From Granulicella mallensis (lineage in GTDB: Bacteria; Acidobacteriota; Terriglobia; Terriglobales; Acidobacteriaceae), in NCBI RefSeq assembly GCF_014203225.1, contig NZ_JACHIO010000002.1:186001-250000 (forward strand): a stretch of DNA of 64,000 bases, read 5' to 3'. Numbering within the stretch: the stretch's first letter is position 1; every line of letters starts with the position of its first letter. The translations under genes and the position numbers were made by a program. Positions 54,252-63,603 of this stretch are shown piece by piece. The notes beneath the pieces were generated by a model that searched no databases, was not told the DNA's origin, and saw only the letters and a program-made list of their open reading frames with translations.

Positions 54252-55358
54252 CTGAATAACGAAGAGCTCATTCTGGTTACGGGCGCCACTGGCTTTCTCG
54301 GAGTGCAGTTGGTGCGCGAACTTCTGGAGCGGAAGCCGAACGCTACACTCGCACTGCTCATCCGCAACGGAACCGGGCAATCGGCTCAACAGCGCGCTGA
54401 TTCCTTCATTCCTTTAGTGGAGCGGTCACGCGTTCAGGTTTTTGCTGGAGACGTCAGCCAGCCAAACTGTGGGCTGGACTCGGCTGCCTACCGGCGCCTT
54501 TCGGCTGAAACGACCCGAGTGATTCATTCCGCTGCAACAGTGCGGTTCGATCATTCGCTCGACGAAGCACGCCGCATTAACGTCGAGGGCACCCGGCATA
54601 TTCTCGATTTTGCGGGCGGCGTGCGCGCGCTTCGAAGCTTCGCCTACGTTGGTACAGCCTACGTGGCCGGCGAGCGCTCGGGCCTGGTTCGCGAAAACGA
54701 GCTTGCCGTGGGCCAGAGCTATCGCAATACCTACGAACAAACGAAGGCTGAGGCTGAGGCCCTTGTACAATCGCGTCTCGGCTCTATTCCTGGCGTAATA
54801 CTGCGTCCCAGCATCATCGTGGGGGACTCCAGAACCGGCGTCACCTCCAGCTTCAAGATGATGTACTGGCCACTGAAGATCTACGCACGACGCCTTTGGC
54901 GCACCGTCCCTGGCTATCCGGACGCAGTGCTCGACATTGTGCCCGTGGATTTTGTCGCCAGTTCTGTCGCGCAACTCCTCTTTGATGAAGCCGCCCTGGG
55001 CTCTACCATTCACCTTTGTGCCGGACCACGCTCCAGCGCGACTATCCAGCAGGTTGCCCATCGCGCCATGGAATACTTCAACGGTCCCGAGCCGCGTTTC
55101 GTTGATCCGAAATTTTTCTTCGCCGTGGTACGGCCGCTTCTGTTTCTCTCCCTGTGGGGACGCAAACGTCGTGTGCTGCGCGACGGCCGCGCCTATCGGG
55201 ATTACTTCACTATGCGCATGCAGTTTGACACCAGCAATGCCGAAAGTCTTCTACAGCCTGCAGGGATGAGTCCGCCACCGGTACTCGACTATCTCGACCG
55301 CCTCTTCCATTATTGCGTGGCCAGCGACTGGGGCCGCAAGCCGGTCACTGCGCAATGA
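54252..55358 (+). CDS. NAD(P)-dependent SDR, thioester/acyl reductase-like
   Basis: This ~368-aa protein is an extended short-chain dehydrogenase close to the NAD_binding_4 (thioester reductase, male-sterility) group, which reduces acyl thioesters or works on polyketide/lipid intermediates. The dinucleotide loop TGATGFLG is at ~11-18. Later marks are RINVEGTRHILDFA, the catalytic YEQTK (Tyr-x-x-x-Lys) and LRPSIIVGDS. The only start that keeps the glycine-rich loop is CTG at 54252, 6 nt after AAGGAAGG. The first GTG (54303) would delete the loop, and an upstream stop (54204) bars a longer form with ATG. The stop overlaps the ligase ATG (ATGA), so the two are coupled. Confidence 0.85.
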   Translation: MNNEELILVTGATGFLGVQLVRELLERKPNATLALLIRNGTGQSAQQRADSFIPLVERSRVQVFAGDVSQPNCGLDSAAYRRLSAETTRVIHSAATVRFDHSLDEARRINVEGTRHILDFAGGVRALRSFAYVGTAYVAGERSGLVRENELAVGQSYRNTYEQTKAEAEALVQSRLGSIPGVILRPSIIVGDSRTGVTSSFKMMYWPLKIYARRLWRTVPGYPDAVLDIVPVDFVASSVAQLLFDEAALGSTIHLCAGPRSSATIQQVAHRAMEYFNGPEPRFVDPKFFFAVVRPLLFLSLWGRKRRVLRDGRAYRDYFTMRMQFDTSNAESLLQPAGMSPPPVLDYLDRLFHYCVASDWGRKPVTAQ

Positions 55359-57004
55359 GCATCATCCAACGTTATCAACTCGCTCGGGACAGCGACGTCA
55401 CGGTAGCCAATCTTGTAGATGAATTGGTTCGTCGCAAAGGGAATTGTGAGGTCGCCGTACATGAAAGCGGCATCTTTCATCTCTCGGATCTGCACAACGA
55501 AGTCTGCTCCATCGATACTTTTCTACGCCAGTCCGTCGCGCTTCGCCCGGGCCAGGCTGTTGCCATCTATCGCAGTAACAATCGCGAATGCTTCCATTGG
55601 TTTCTTGCTATTATCCGCGCGGGAGGCATTGCGGTTCCGTTGAATCCACAGCTCTCCCTTAACGAGATGCGCCGGATTCTCGCTGATAGCGGCACAGATA
55701 TTCTGGTCACCGATAGGATGGTATTTGAACGGAACATCGGAAACCGCCAAGCCCTTGAGGTGCGCACCTGGATACAGGCGGATGATGAGAAGGAGACGCT
55801 CGACGGATTTCTGCGCGTCTCTCAGACTGGTATGCCGGCACCACCCGTCACCATCGACCCGGCCGCAACGGTTGCCATCTTTCATACCTCCGGCACCAGT
55901 GGATTCCCCAAGGGCGCAGCCTTGTCAAGCAATGCTCTACTTGGAGCGCGCGCGTCTACAGTACTAACGGGAATATTTCTGGGGCCACGGGACCTTGCAC
56001 TCATAGCGCTGCCCTGGTCACACATCATGGCTGTAAGTATTGCTTTGTACGGCCTCATGGCGGGTATTCGCGGATGCTTTCTCGATCGCTTCGATGTCGA
56101 TGCTGCGCTGGAGCTTGTTGAGCGCTTTCGCATCACGGCCTTTGTTGGCGTGCCCACCATGTTTGCCCGCCTGGTCAACAGCAACCCGGCACCTGCACGC
56201 CTGGCGAGTGTGCGTGTTTGGCTCTCGGCCAGCGACCACCTTCCCTCCGAAGTTCGACAGCGTCTGCGCCAGTTCGGAGCCCTGTTCCGGCTGTTCGGTC
56301 GTTCGCGTATCCCACCCATTCTGCTGAACGGATATGGCATGGTCGAGTTGGGCGGCCTCGCCATGATGGGCATTGAGTTGCCGCTGCTGAGAGGGAGTGG
56401 CGACCTGTGTCTCCCTGTGCCACCGTTTCGCATTCGGCTGGTCGATGAGAATAGCCAAAGCGTGCCCGCGGGTGTCACGGGAGAATGCCAGATTCGACGC
56501 CGAGGTCTCGCTCCGCACTACTGGAAGGACAAGGCCGACACTCAGGGCCTCCTTACCTGCGACGGCTGGTTGCGTACGGGCGACCTGGCTACGCGCAATC
56601 GCCTGGGATTTATCCGGCTGGTTGGGCGCACAAAGGATGTGATCAAATCGGGCGGCTATTCGGTGTACGTTCGCGAACTCGAAGAAGTAATGCTGGCCCA
56701 TGCTGCTGTGGCCCGCGCGGTTGCTTTCGGCTTGCATCATCAAGAGAAAGGCGAGATCCCCGTGGCCGCAGTTGAACTGCAGCCAGGTTTCACTGCGCAA
56801 GAAGTTGACCTGCTGGATTGGTGCCGTAATAATCTCGCGGCATATAAGACGCCGCGGCGCATCTGGATTCTCGCCTCTGGCGAGCTGCCGCAGAATCACA
56901 GCGGTAAGTTTCTTCGTCGAGTGCTGCAGGACCGATTCTCAGAGGCTGATGGACTGAAGTCGCCGTTACCGGCACCTCTCGTTGCTCGATCCCTTTCAAA
57001 ATAG
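55355..57004 (+). CDS. Acyl-CoA/acyl-AMP synthetase (AMP-binding family)
   Basis: This 549-aa ANL-superfamily enzyme activates a carboxylic acid as acyl-AMP and usually passes it to CoA or a carrier. Motifs: A3 FHTSGTSGFPKGAALS (~175-190), A5 NGYGMVELGG (~325), A7 GWLRTGD (~405), A8 GRTKDVIKSGGYSVY (~420) and the A10 lysine in PQNHSGKFLRR near the C-terminus. The start ATG overlaps the SDR stop by 4 nt. No acyl carrier protein or synthase lies nearby, so the product may go to CoA. With the SDR, it could make a reduced (aldehyde or alcohol) lipid group. Substrate length is unknown. Confidence 0.93.
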   Translation: MSIIQRYQLARDSDVTVANLVDELVRRKGNCEVAVHESGIFHLSDLHNEVCSIDTFLRQSVALRPGQAVAIYRSNNRECFHWFLAIIRAGGIAVPLNPQLSLNEMRRILADSGTDILVTDRMVFERNIGNRQALEVRTWIQADDEKETLDGFLRVSQTGMPAPPVTIDPAATVAIFHTSGTSGFPKGAALSSNALLGARASTVLTGIFLGPRDLALIALPWSHIMAVSIALYGLMAGIRGCFLDRFDVDAALELVERFRITAFVGVPTMFARLVNSNPAPARLASVRVWLSASDHLPSEVRQRLRQFGALFRLFGRSRIPPILLNGYGMVELGGLAMMGIELPLLRGSGDLCLPVPPFRIRLVDENSQSVPAGVTGECQIRRRGLAPHYWKDKADTQGLLTCDGWLRTGDLATRNRLGFIRLVGRTKDVIKSGGYSVYVRELEEVMLAHAAVARAVAFGLHHQEKGEIPVAAVELQPGFTAQEVDLLDWCRNNLAAYKTPRRIWILASGELPQNHSGKFLRRVLQDRFSEADGLKSPLPAPLVARSLSK

Positions 57005-57018
57005 TACGACTGAAAGGG

Positions 57019-57813
57019 TCATGGGTGATCCTCAAACCGACTGATCTGCTCGGGACTGAAGTCCCTGATGCCAAGTTTAGCCTTCGCGCTTCCTCGTTCG
57101 ATAATCAAAACTGTCGATCCAGGGTGGCCATGTATCTTTACTTCCACCTGTCTGGCTGACCACACCCCTCCCGATTGACTCAGACCGAAGTACGTAAATT
57201 CTTTTACATCTCCGCCGTATTTCGGCTTCTTTTCCACATAGATGGGGTAGCCGATCGTGTGGTCGAGCCAAGTTTGAACCTCGGCATAGTGCGAACGATC
57301 TGATTCGCTCGGTGCGCTCCTCAGTACATCGCAATCGTGAGCACCAAATCTGGCACTCTTAAGAAGCGTCTGGCGCTGCCAGTAGTACTCCGGCTGCAGA
57401 AAATCCTCATAGTTGAAGTCGCTTCCAATTACACTCTCGCTCCACTTCTCAAAAGGCAACGTGGCTGGTTGGGACTCGTGTGGGCGGAAAATCCGAATCG
57501 TACTCTGGCCGCTTGGCCGCATTTCAAACAAGATCGTGACGCGCGGATTCTGGTCCGCACTTCCCGTCGAGTTTCGAGATGGAACCACCTGCACGAGCAC
57601 GCGCAGAACGCCTGGAAACCAGTGCGCTGCCATGGTGATGGCATTGCTGATTCGATTCCCAGTTGCATCCACCCGTATCAGGCGTCCGCTGGCGCGAAAA
57701 TCCGTAGCCTCGATGCGCTTTCGCGCGATGGCAACTACCGCTGGCGTATCCGTTGCGTGCGCAGAGGTCGCAATAATCAGCATCGCCGCAGTCACAATGG
57801 AGGCGAGTCTCAT
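57019..57813 (-). CDS. LolA-like periplasmic protein (outer membrane lipoprotein-sorting type)
   Basis: This 264-aa protein has a signal peptide (ASIVTAAMLIIATSAHA) and one half-barrel LolA/LppX-like domain, PF17131 type. Characteristic segments are ASGRLIRVDATGNRISNAIT, the conserved SDFNYEDFL, AEVQTWLDHTIGYPIYVE and the last strand STVLIIERGSAKAKLGI. The family carries hydrophobic cargo between membranes and is often found with RND or ABC export systems. Its start overlaps the LolD-type ATPase stop (ATGA). It is convergent with the acyl-AMP ligase, with only 14 nt between stops. Confidence 0.85.
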   Translation of the reverse strand: MRLASIVTAAMLIIATSAHATDTPAVVAIARKRIEATDFRASGRLIRVDATGNRISNAITMAAHWFPGVLRVLVQVVPSRNSTGSADQNPRVTILFEMRPSGQSTIRIFRPHESQPATLPFEKWSESVIGSDFNYEDFLQPEYYWQRQTLLKSARFGAHDCDVLRSAPSESDRSHYAEVQTWLDHTIGYPIYVEKKPKYGGDVKEFTYFGLSQSGGVWSARQVEVKIHGHPGSTVLIIERGSAKAKLGIRDFSPEQISRFEDHP

Positions 57814-58475
57814 GGCACAATCCTTCCATCATGAATGCGAATGTGCCGTTGCGCAGAGTTCGCAATCTCCTCCTCGTGCGTGATGACAATCAACGTCATA
57901 CCTCGGGCCTTCTGAATGCCAGTGAGGATTTCCATGATCCGCATGGAGTTCGTGCTGTCAAGATTACCAGTGGGCTCATCTGCCAACAGGATTGAAGGGT
58001 TATTGGCCAGTGCACGAGCAATCGCTACGCGCTGCCGCTCTCCCCCGGAGAGTTCATTCGGATGCTGACGCATACGGTGCTCCAGCCCCACTTCACGCAT
58101 CAGTGCCTCGGCACGTTCCGCCCTATCGCCAGCACCATTTCTCGTAGCGAGCATGGGGGCCTGCACGTTTTCGACAGCACGCAATGTGGGCAGTAGGTAG
58201 AAAGCCTGGAAGATAAAACCAACATGATTGCAGCGATAGGCGTCGAGGCTAAGAGAAGACCCTAGAGGCGTGCCTCGAAAAAGAATAGCGCCGTGGGTGG
58301 GCGTATCAAGGCCGCCTAGTAAGTGGAGTAGGGTCGATTTACCACTGCCGCTGTGCCCGCTGATGGCAACAAATTCGCCAGCGTCGATGGAGAGATCGAC
58401 GCCGCGGAGAGCTTCGATTCGTCCTTCGTCGTAGTTCTTGTGCAGGTTGCGTACTTCCAGAATCGGACTAGCCAT
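57810..58475 (-). CDS. ABC transporter ATPase, LolD/MacB type
   Basis: This 221-aa ATPase drives an FtsX-type exporter. Walker A is GHSGSGKST (~39-47), the signature LSGGERQRVAIARAL (~143-157), Walker B ILLADEPTGNLD (~165-176) and the H-loop VITHEEE (~198). The N-terminal IEALRGVDLSIDAGEFVAI and the length are typical of LolD/MacB/FtsE-like proteins. It is the first gene of a coupled pair with the LolA-like gene (4-nt overlap). The probable membrane partner is the permease at 52573-53706, now separated by the plus-strand SDR/ligase pair. Confidence 0.95.
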   Translation of the reverse strand: MASPILEVRNLHKNYDEGRIEALRGVDLSIDAGEFVAISGHSGSGKSTLLHLLGGLDTPTHGAILFRGTPLGSSLSLDAYRCNHVGFIFQAFYLLPTLRAVENVQAPMLATRNGAGDRAERAEALMREVGLEHRMRQHPNELSGGERQRVAIARALANNPSILLADEPTGNLDSTNSMRIMEILTGIQKARGMTLIVITHEEEIANSAQRHIRIHDGRIVP

Positions 58476-59276
58476 GACGCAGCGCCTAAACCTTAGAAAG
58501 GCTTATGCCGCGCGAGGCTGGAAACACTCCGGCAGTTAGTTTCGCCAGCACGACAACGCTCAGCAGCTCGTCTGGGAACGGGTGAAAATAGTGAATCGGA
58601 CTAATGAATGCCCTGCTCTCCCTACTTGCCACGCAGAACCTGATGAATGTCCGAAGGCGTAGCCGTCCCATATCCTTCCTGACAAATCGTACTGACGACA
58701 ATTTTGAGCTCATGCGCTTGAATGTGTCCTATCGTGGTCGAGAGTGGAGCGCCAGCTATCCTGTAACTGCGCGGTGTTTATTGCCAAGAGACTTCCAAAC
58801 GACTGCACCTTGATCGCGCGATTGGATACTGGGTCAAGCTAGAATACCCGAGCAATTCTGTGTACGGTGCAATATCAATTTGTTCAGAATACCCCATATC
58901 AGCACCATCGTCGCTATAGGTCTCGGAGATCATCGGCTCCTTGCAGGTGGGAAACGTAACATTCTGATGATCAACTGGAAATTCTCCCAAGCGCCGCGCG
59001 CCTCAAGCTCTAATGCGTGCCGCAGAAAACAAGACGATGACGTCGCCCCAGAGTCGTTCGCACGGCCTCATCACAACCCTGCATGCCGGAGCTGTTCCCA
59101 GCGTGAGGACATTCTAATCGGCTGGCTAAGTGCTGGTCACTTCTTCACAGTGTCAGATAGGATTGGCCAATAGCGTAAAGCGCAGGCGATGTTCTCGTCG
59201 AACCGGACACGCGAACCACAAGTCCCATTGAAGATCTTTCAGCTCATCCCCAACATAGATCGACAGGAGCAAAGTC
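58476..59276. other. 0.8-kb spacer without a recognised gene
   Basis: Frames on both strands here are short and show no family signature, no signal peptide and no sound ribosome site. GGAG at 59266-59269 belongs to the next gene. It may hold the decayed remains of an older gene. Confidence 0.35.
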
Positions 59277-60017
59277 TTGAACGAAAGTGGATGCACGACA
59301 GAAGAAGGATTACGGCGCGAACTCGTTAGATTCAGCAGGTGGCTGTCTCGCCTCGGCTTTACCCCCGGGACCTCTGGAAACCTTTCGGTACGTCTCGACT
59401 CGCGAAGACTGCTGGTTACACCAACTGGCATGAGTAAAGGTTTAGTTAAGACATCCGACATGGTGATCGTTGACCTCCACGGGCGGCAACTCGCGGGCTC
59501 AAGGAAGGTCACTAGCGAAATATCCATGCATCTTGCCATCTATACGCAACGAAAGGATGTAGATGCCGTCGTCCATTCTCATCCCCCGACAGCGACAGCT
59601 TTTGCCTGCTCGGGGCGAGCTATTGATGAGATTCTCTGTCAAGAAGCAGTGATGACGGTTGGAGCCGTTCCCTTGGCCTCTTATGCAACCACTGGAACGG
59701 CTGAGGTGGCGGCTAGCATGAGACCTTTCATCTCGGAGTATGATGCGATCCTTCTTGAGAATCATGGTGCGGTCAGCTATGGCGCGACGCTTCTGGACGC
59801 TTTCATGAAGATGGAGACCCTTGAACACTTGGCTCACATAGCTCTCGTTGCCCGTCAACTCGGGTCGGCTCGTCCACTTGGCCGGGACCAGGTACAGCAG
59901 CTCCAGAGTGCCCGCACGAAGTACGTTGAGAACGTTCAGGAAGAGGGTTTGTCCCCGCAGTCAGGGAAAGAACAAGCAGAATATAAAGCTAATGACATAT
60001 CCGACAGTTACTTGTAG
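59277..60017 (+). CDS. Class II aldolase / adducin-family protein
   Basis: This 246-aa protein is of the L-fuculose-1-phosphate aldolase / ribulose-5-P epimerase fold. Motifs are TPGTSGNLSVR (phosphate loop), VTPTGMSKG, the catalytic Glu in SEISMHLAIY (~82), the zinc His pair in VVHSHPPTATAFA (~100-102) and the third His in LLENHGAVSYG (~163). The metal site and Glu appear intact, so an active sugar-phosphate aldolase or decarboxylase is likely. The start is TTG with AGGAG 7-8 nt upstream. The C-terminal ~30 residues are polar and poorly conserved. No kinase or isomerase of a fucose or rhamnose pathway lies nearby. Confidence 0.9.
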   Translation: MNESGCTTEEGLRRELVRFSRWLSRLGFTPGTSGNLSVRLDSRRLLVTPTGMSKGLVKTSDMVIVDLHGRQLAGSRKVTSEISMHLAIYTQRKDVDAVVHSHPPTATAFACSGRAIDEILCQEAVMTVGAVPLASYATTGTAEVAASMRPFISEYDAILLENHGAVSYGATLLDAFMKMETLEHLAHIALVARQLGSARPLGRDQVQQLQSARTKYVENVQEEGLSPQSGKEQAEYKANDISDSYL

Positions 60018-60261
60018 GTGTGGTGCTTTGTCCAGTCCTGACAGCTTACCTTCTCGTTGCAAGTCCCACGATTGCTTCAGGATAGGATCCGAGTTGGTCC
60101 GTGGCGATCAAGGACGGTGGCCAGTGGTGCATCGTCCTTGATCGCGTCGCTAAGAAAACGGCAGGTTATACGCGTTGCAGTGGTCTAATAACATGAGTGT
60201 CGATCAACATGGCACACTCAAAGGCGAGGCCGTTCACTAGACCCCCAGCATCACGCCCCCA

Positions 60262-61311
60262 TCAATCGGCCGACACGCTCTCCCCCATCACCGCTTCGTA
60301 GGAGAGCCTGGACAGTAAGGCCGTCATCATCTCGCGAATCTGCTCGATAACCAGCTCCGGCTCATCAAGATGTACCCAGTGCCCACTCTTCTCCGCGATC
60401 AACTGTTCCGCATCCGGCCCAATCTTCCTCAAATCCGCGTCCGAGATCGCCTTCGGATGCCCCGGCGTCAGCAACACCACCGGTAGGCCCACGATCGGCG
60501 TTGCCTCCAGCATCTCCATCACTGTTCCCGGAACTCCCTGGATATGTGCCGTCAACCCGCGAAAGTAAGCCGGGTTCGACCAGTGCGCCGCCACGATCGG
60601 CCACACCGTCGGCGGCATTTTGTTCAACTCGCTCGTCAACCGCTCAAGCACATGATGGCCCCCGGTCGCGCGCGTGAAGAGGTTTGTAAACTTGCCCGAC
60701 CGCCGGAAAAATGACATAGTAGTCAGTCGTGCAAGACCCGAATAAGCAATCAGCACGCCCCACTGGGTCAGCTGCACCCCACGGTTCAACAGCCTGCGCT
60801 GTGATTCATCCACCGGCGGCCACTCGTCCGTGCGCATTGCATCTACCAGCACCGCGCCTACCACCTCGTCGGGATACTCGGCCGCAAAATATCGCGCCAC
60901 CAACCCGCCAAATGAATGCCCCACCAGCAGGTAAGGCGGCGCAATGCCGGCCGCTTGCAACATCGCCCGCAACTCCTCCACCACCTTCGAAGGAATTCGT
61001 TCCGACACTGCCGGTGTACTCCAACCCAGCCCCAACCGATCGTAAGAAACCGTGTGCGCGAACTCGCTCACCGACATCTGAATCCTGGCCCAGTTCTGAC
61101 TCGTAGCCCCAATTCCCGACTCGAAGATCACCGACGGCCCAACTCCATCGCCCATCTCCGTCATAAACAGTCGCCGGCGCTCACCGATGTCCACTAACCG
61201 GCCCAAACGAAGAAAACGCCTGCGGTCGTACCGTGACCCAACCCACTGATACAGCAATCCCAAAACCATGATGATGGGAACTAAGAGGAAAAGCCACAAC
61301 AAGCGAACCAT
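60262..61311 (-). CDS. Membrane-anchored alpha/beta hydrolase
   Basis: This 349-aa protein begins with a membrane anchor or uncleaved signal (VRLLWLFLLVPIIMVLGLLYQWV). The fold is clear: SVIFESGIGATSQNW (oxyanion region), YDRLGLGWS, the nucleophile elbow LLVGHSFGGLVAR, VVLLTPGHPKAIS and the histidine in KSGHWVHLDEP. It belongs to the generic esterase/lipase/haloperoxidase-type group. The ATG at 61311 has AAGGAG 8-9 nt upstream and is preferred to the longer frame. Substrate unknown. It stands alone, with 244 nt downstream of nothing recognised. Confidence 0.88.
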   Translation of the reverse strand: MVRLLWLFLLVPIIMVLGLLYQWVGSRYDRRRFLRLGRLVDIGERRRLFMTEMGDGVGPSVIFESGIGATSQNWARIQMSVSEFAHTVSYDRLGLGWSTPAVSERIPSKVVEELRAMLQAAGIAPPYLLVGHSFGGLVARYFAAEYPDEVVGAVLVDAMRTDEWPPVDESQRRLLNRGVQLTQWGVLIAYSGLARLTTMSFFRRSGKFTNLFTRATGGHHVLERLTSELNKMPPTVWPIVAAHWSNPAYFRGLTAHIQGVPGTVMEMLEATPIVGLPVVLLTPGHPKAISDADLRKIGPDAEQLIAEKSGHWVHLDEPELVIEQIREMMTALLSRLSYEAVMGESVSAD

Positions 61312-61603
61312 GTACTGCTCTCCTTGGAGATGGAGCTGATAAGTCTTATTTCTTTCCGTGCAGCCCTTAGAATCGAAGCTGCGAAGAAGCAACACTCTAT
61401 TCTTTCATCTTTCCATGCTGGATAACGACGACATTCGTTTCTCGCCCCACTCTCAATCCCGAAAGCGAAACAAACCGTCGCCCTTCGCGTATGTCGGACC
61501 ATTTAGCCTCGCCTTGTCTACTTCTCTATCATCTCTACAGCCTGTGCCACCGTTGCTGTTCTCAACCTGTACCAGGTTCTAACTATCATGAACCCTTGAA
61601 TTT

Positions 61604-61873
61604 CTATTGTGCGGAGGCCATGAGCAGAGTGCTGTAAGCGATCGTAGATTTTGGTAAGGATTTGTAAGCGACAAGTGGAGAGGCGAGTTTGACTAGAGCC
61701 GACGCGAGGTATCCTCGCGTCAGGTTTGGTGAGTCCAGCACTTCATTACACATTCCGGCGCGCTCTGCGATGGCATTCGTGTTGAAACCTTCGAATCCGT
61801 GAAGCTCAAGAATGCGAGCCGGCGCTTCCAGAATCACAGCGACAAATCTGCGGAGCGCTTCTGCTGCGGGCAA
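61604..61873 (-). pseudogene. N-terminal fragment of a TetR-family regulator
   Basis: The sequence ALRRFVAVILEAPARILELHG, then FEGFNTNAIAERAG, is the typical start of the TetR/AcrR DNA-binding domain. The recognition helix that should follow (VSxGSLYxYFxSK) is missing. Instead there is an unrelated ~45-residue tail ending in LPKSTIAYSTLLMASAQ. The product cannot bind DNA in the normal way, so it is a relic. The flanking 61312-61603 holds nothing recognised. Confidence 0.6.
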
Positions 61874-61935
61874 TGAGGGAGCTGTCCGGGCGGAGTCACT
61901 TGAACAAGAATTCTGTTATCGCAAGTGTCAGGTGG

Positions 61936-63009
61936 TTACTTGCCGATCACAAGTATCTGGAAAGAGTGCGGGATCATCGGCGCGCGAGGACTGCGCGGCG
62001 AGACCGGAGCACCAGCAGGCGGAGTCGTACCCGCTGCCGAGGTCGGCGCGCTTGGCAGCGGGCCAAACTCGGCGGTGATCGTCAGAATCTGATTGGTCTT
62101 TGTATCCAGGGTCAACACCTTCGCCCGCGCTGGCGTCGTGACCGTCTGCTCGACGGAGAAGCTCGTGGGCGAATTCTCCTGCACCACCGTAAGCGTCCCA
62201 TCACCTTGCGAGCTGAAGGCCTCCATTGTGGCCGGATTGAAGATGGCACCATCCGACCCATTGCCAATCGGAAGATCGGTGATGATTTGCCCGTCCGTAG
62301 CTGACAGAACGATCATGTTCTTCTTGTCGCGGCATGAAGCGAAGAGGATATTGTTCTTCGCATCCAGCGCAAGGCCGGCGCATCCTCCACCCTTGCTCGA
62401 AACGTCGTACCTGCCGATCATCTTCATGGTGTTCGCGTCAATCACCGCGACGGCGGCCTTGTCTTCGATGTCGACGTAGATCTTGCCGTGGCCATCAGTA
62501 ACAGCCTGCTCAGGTGCGCCGCCGATGTCGATGGTGCCAAGGATCGAGCCATCCTTATCGTCGAGCACAGTAATATTCGGCGCCGAATGACTTAAAACAT
62601 AAAAGCGGTGATTGTAGGAGTCGTTGAGGTAGCCGTCCGGATTTCCTTGTACGTCGATCTTCTTCAGAATCGCAAAGGTCTTAGAGTCGAACATCGTTAC
62701 TGGCTTAGAAGTTGCGAACCCGTGTCCCGTCGCGGCGTCAACCGCTGCGCCGTGCGCGCTCACGCCCGGGATATCTCCTACCTGTGCCAGCGTGTCGAGG
62801 TTATAGACACCAATGTGGCCTGCGGGGCCAGACCGAGCGACGTAAAGGTTGCGGCTGTCAGGGTCGGCCGTAACGTAATCGAATCCTCCATCGCCTCCGA
62901 CCAATTGAATCCTGAGGACCTTGTATGGACCGCTGTCCTGAGCTTTGGCGAGGCTCGCAAGGAAGAGCATCACGGCGAGGGTTGCAACGACTAGCGGCTT
63001 GCATGACAT
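61936..63009 (-). CDS. Secreted YncE-like beta-propeller protein
   Basis: This 357-aa exported protein has a signal peptide (PLVVATLAVMLFLASLAKAQ) and about seven WD40/YVTN-like blades. Typical blade segments are FDYVTADPDSRNLYVARSG, HGAAVDAATGHGFATS, KIYVDIEDKAAVAVIDANT and AGLALDAKNNILFASCRDKK. The last ~45 residues are Pro/Ala/Ser rich, then end FQILVIGK, which may close the propeller. Related proteins are numerous in Acidobacteria and act as periplasmic binding or scaffold proteins of unknown ligand. The gene is preceded by ~600 nt without a gene. Confidence 0.88.
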   Translation of the reverse strand: MSCKPLVVATLAVMLFLASLAKAQDSGPYKVLRIQLVGGDGGFDYVTADPDSRNLYVARSGPAGHIGVYNLDTLAQVGDIPGVSAHGAAVDAATGHGFATSKPVTMFDSKTFAILKKIDVQGNPDGYLNDSYNHRFYVLSHSAPNITVLDDKDGSILGTIDIGGAPEQAVTDGHGKIYVDIEDKAAVAVIDANTMKMIGRYDVSSKGGGCAGLALDAKNNILFASCRDKKNMIVLSATDGQIITDLPIGNGSDGAIFNPATMEAFSSQGDGTLTVVQENSPTSFSVEQTVTTPARAKVLTLDTKTNQILTITAEFGPLPSAPTSAAGTTPPAGAPVSPRSPRAPMIPHSFQILVIGK

Positions 63010-63603
63010 AGTGATATCTCCAGCTAAGGTCTTCCCGGCTCACTCGCCGGCTCGGATTGTTTAAGTCGAGGATCGATTTCCGCTTCTTCAAATCGAGCAT
63101 ACGCGCTGCAACCTGAAGGTCCGCTGAATGTTGGCGTGTTGGGGTCCGCTAAGACTCAAATGTACGCTCAAGGATGTCAGATGAGGAGAACCTTTAGTGT
63201 CGCACTGATATCCATCCGGGCCCAGAGTGGTGTGAAGACGGCAAGGTCACCGGTTCTTTATGTTGCGGAATGAGGATCGCGTTGAGAGATAGCCTGACCA
63301 GGTATAAACGGTAAGCTTGCCATGTCTTTGAGCCTGAGACTCAACTTTGACCGTGTGTTAGCCGCCAGCAGAAGTCTGGGCGGAGTGGTATGCGATAGCG
63401 TACTCGTTACGAATATTGCGGGCGTTGGAACGGAACCTTGAGCGTTGAGAGAATGCCATACATATAGCGCTACTGGAACGGGGCCGATCCAGAATACGGT
63501 GATGGGATAGAGGCAGAGAGCTCTGCCAATCTCTTGCGTAGGGTCGAAGCAGCCCTTAGAAGACTCGAAACTTTGCCAAACGGGACTTTTCCAGCGGTTC
63601 CTA
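63010..63603. other. 0.6-kb spacer without a recognised gene
   Basis: No open frame with family support, no RNA signature and no strong promoter pair was found here. It includes the upstream region of the YncE-like gene and the downstream region of the permease. Confidence 0.35.

Noticed and set aside
58486-58713. 75-residue frame downstream of the ATPase start region
   Set aside because: No signature, no ribosome site and no agreement with neighbours.
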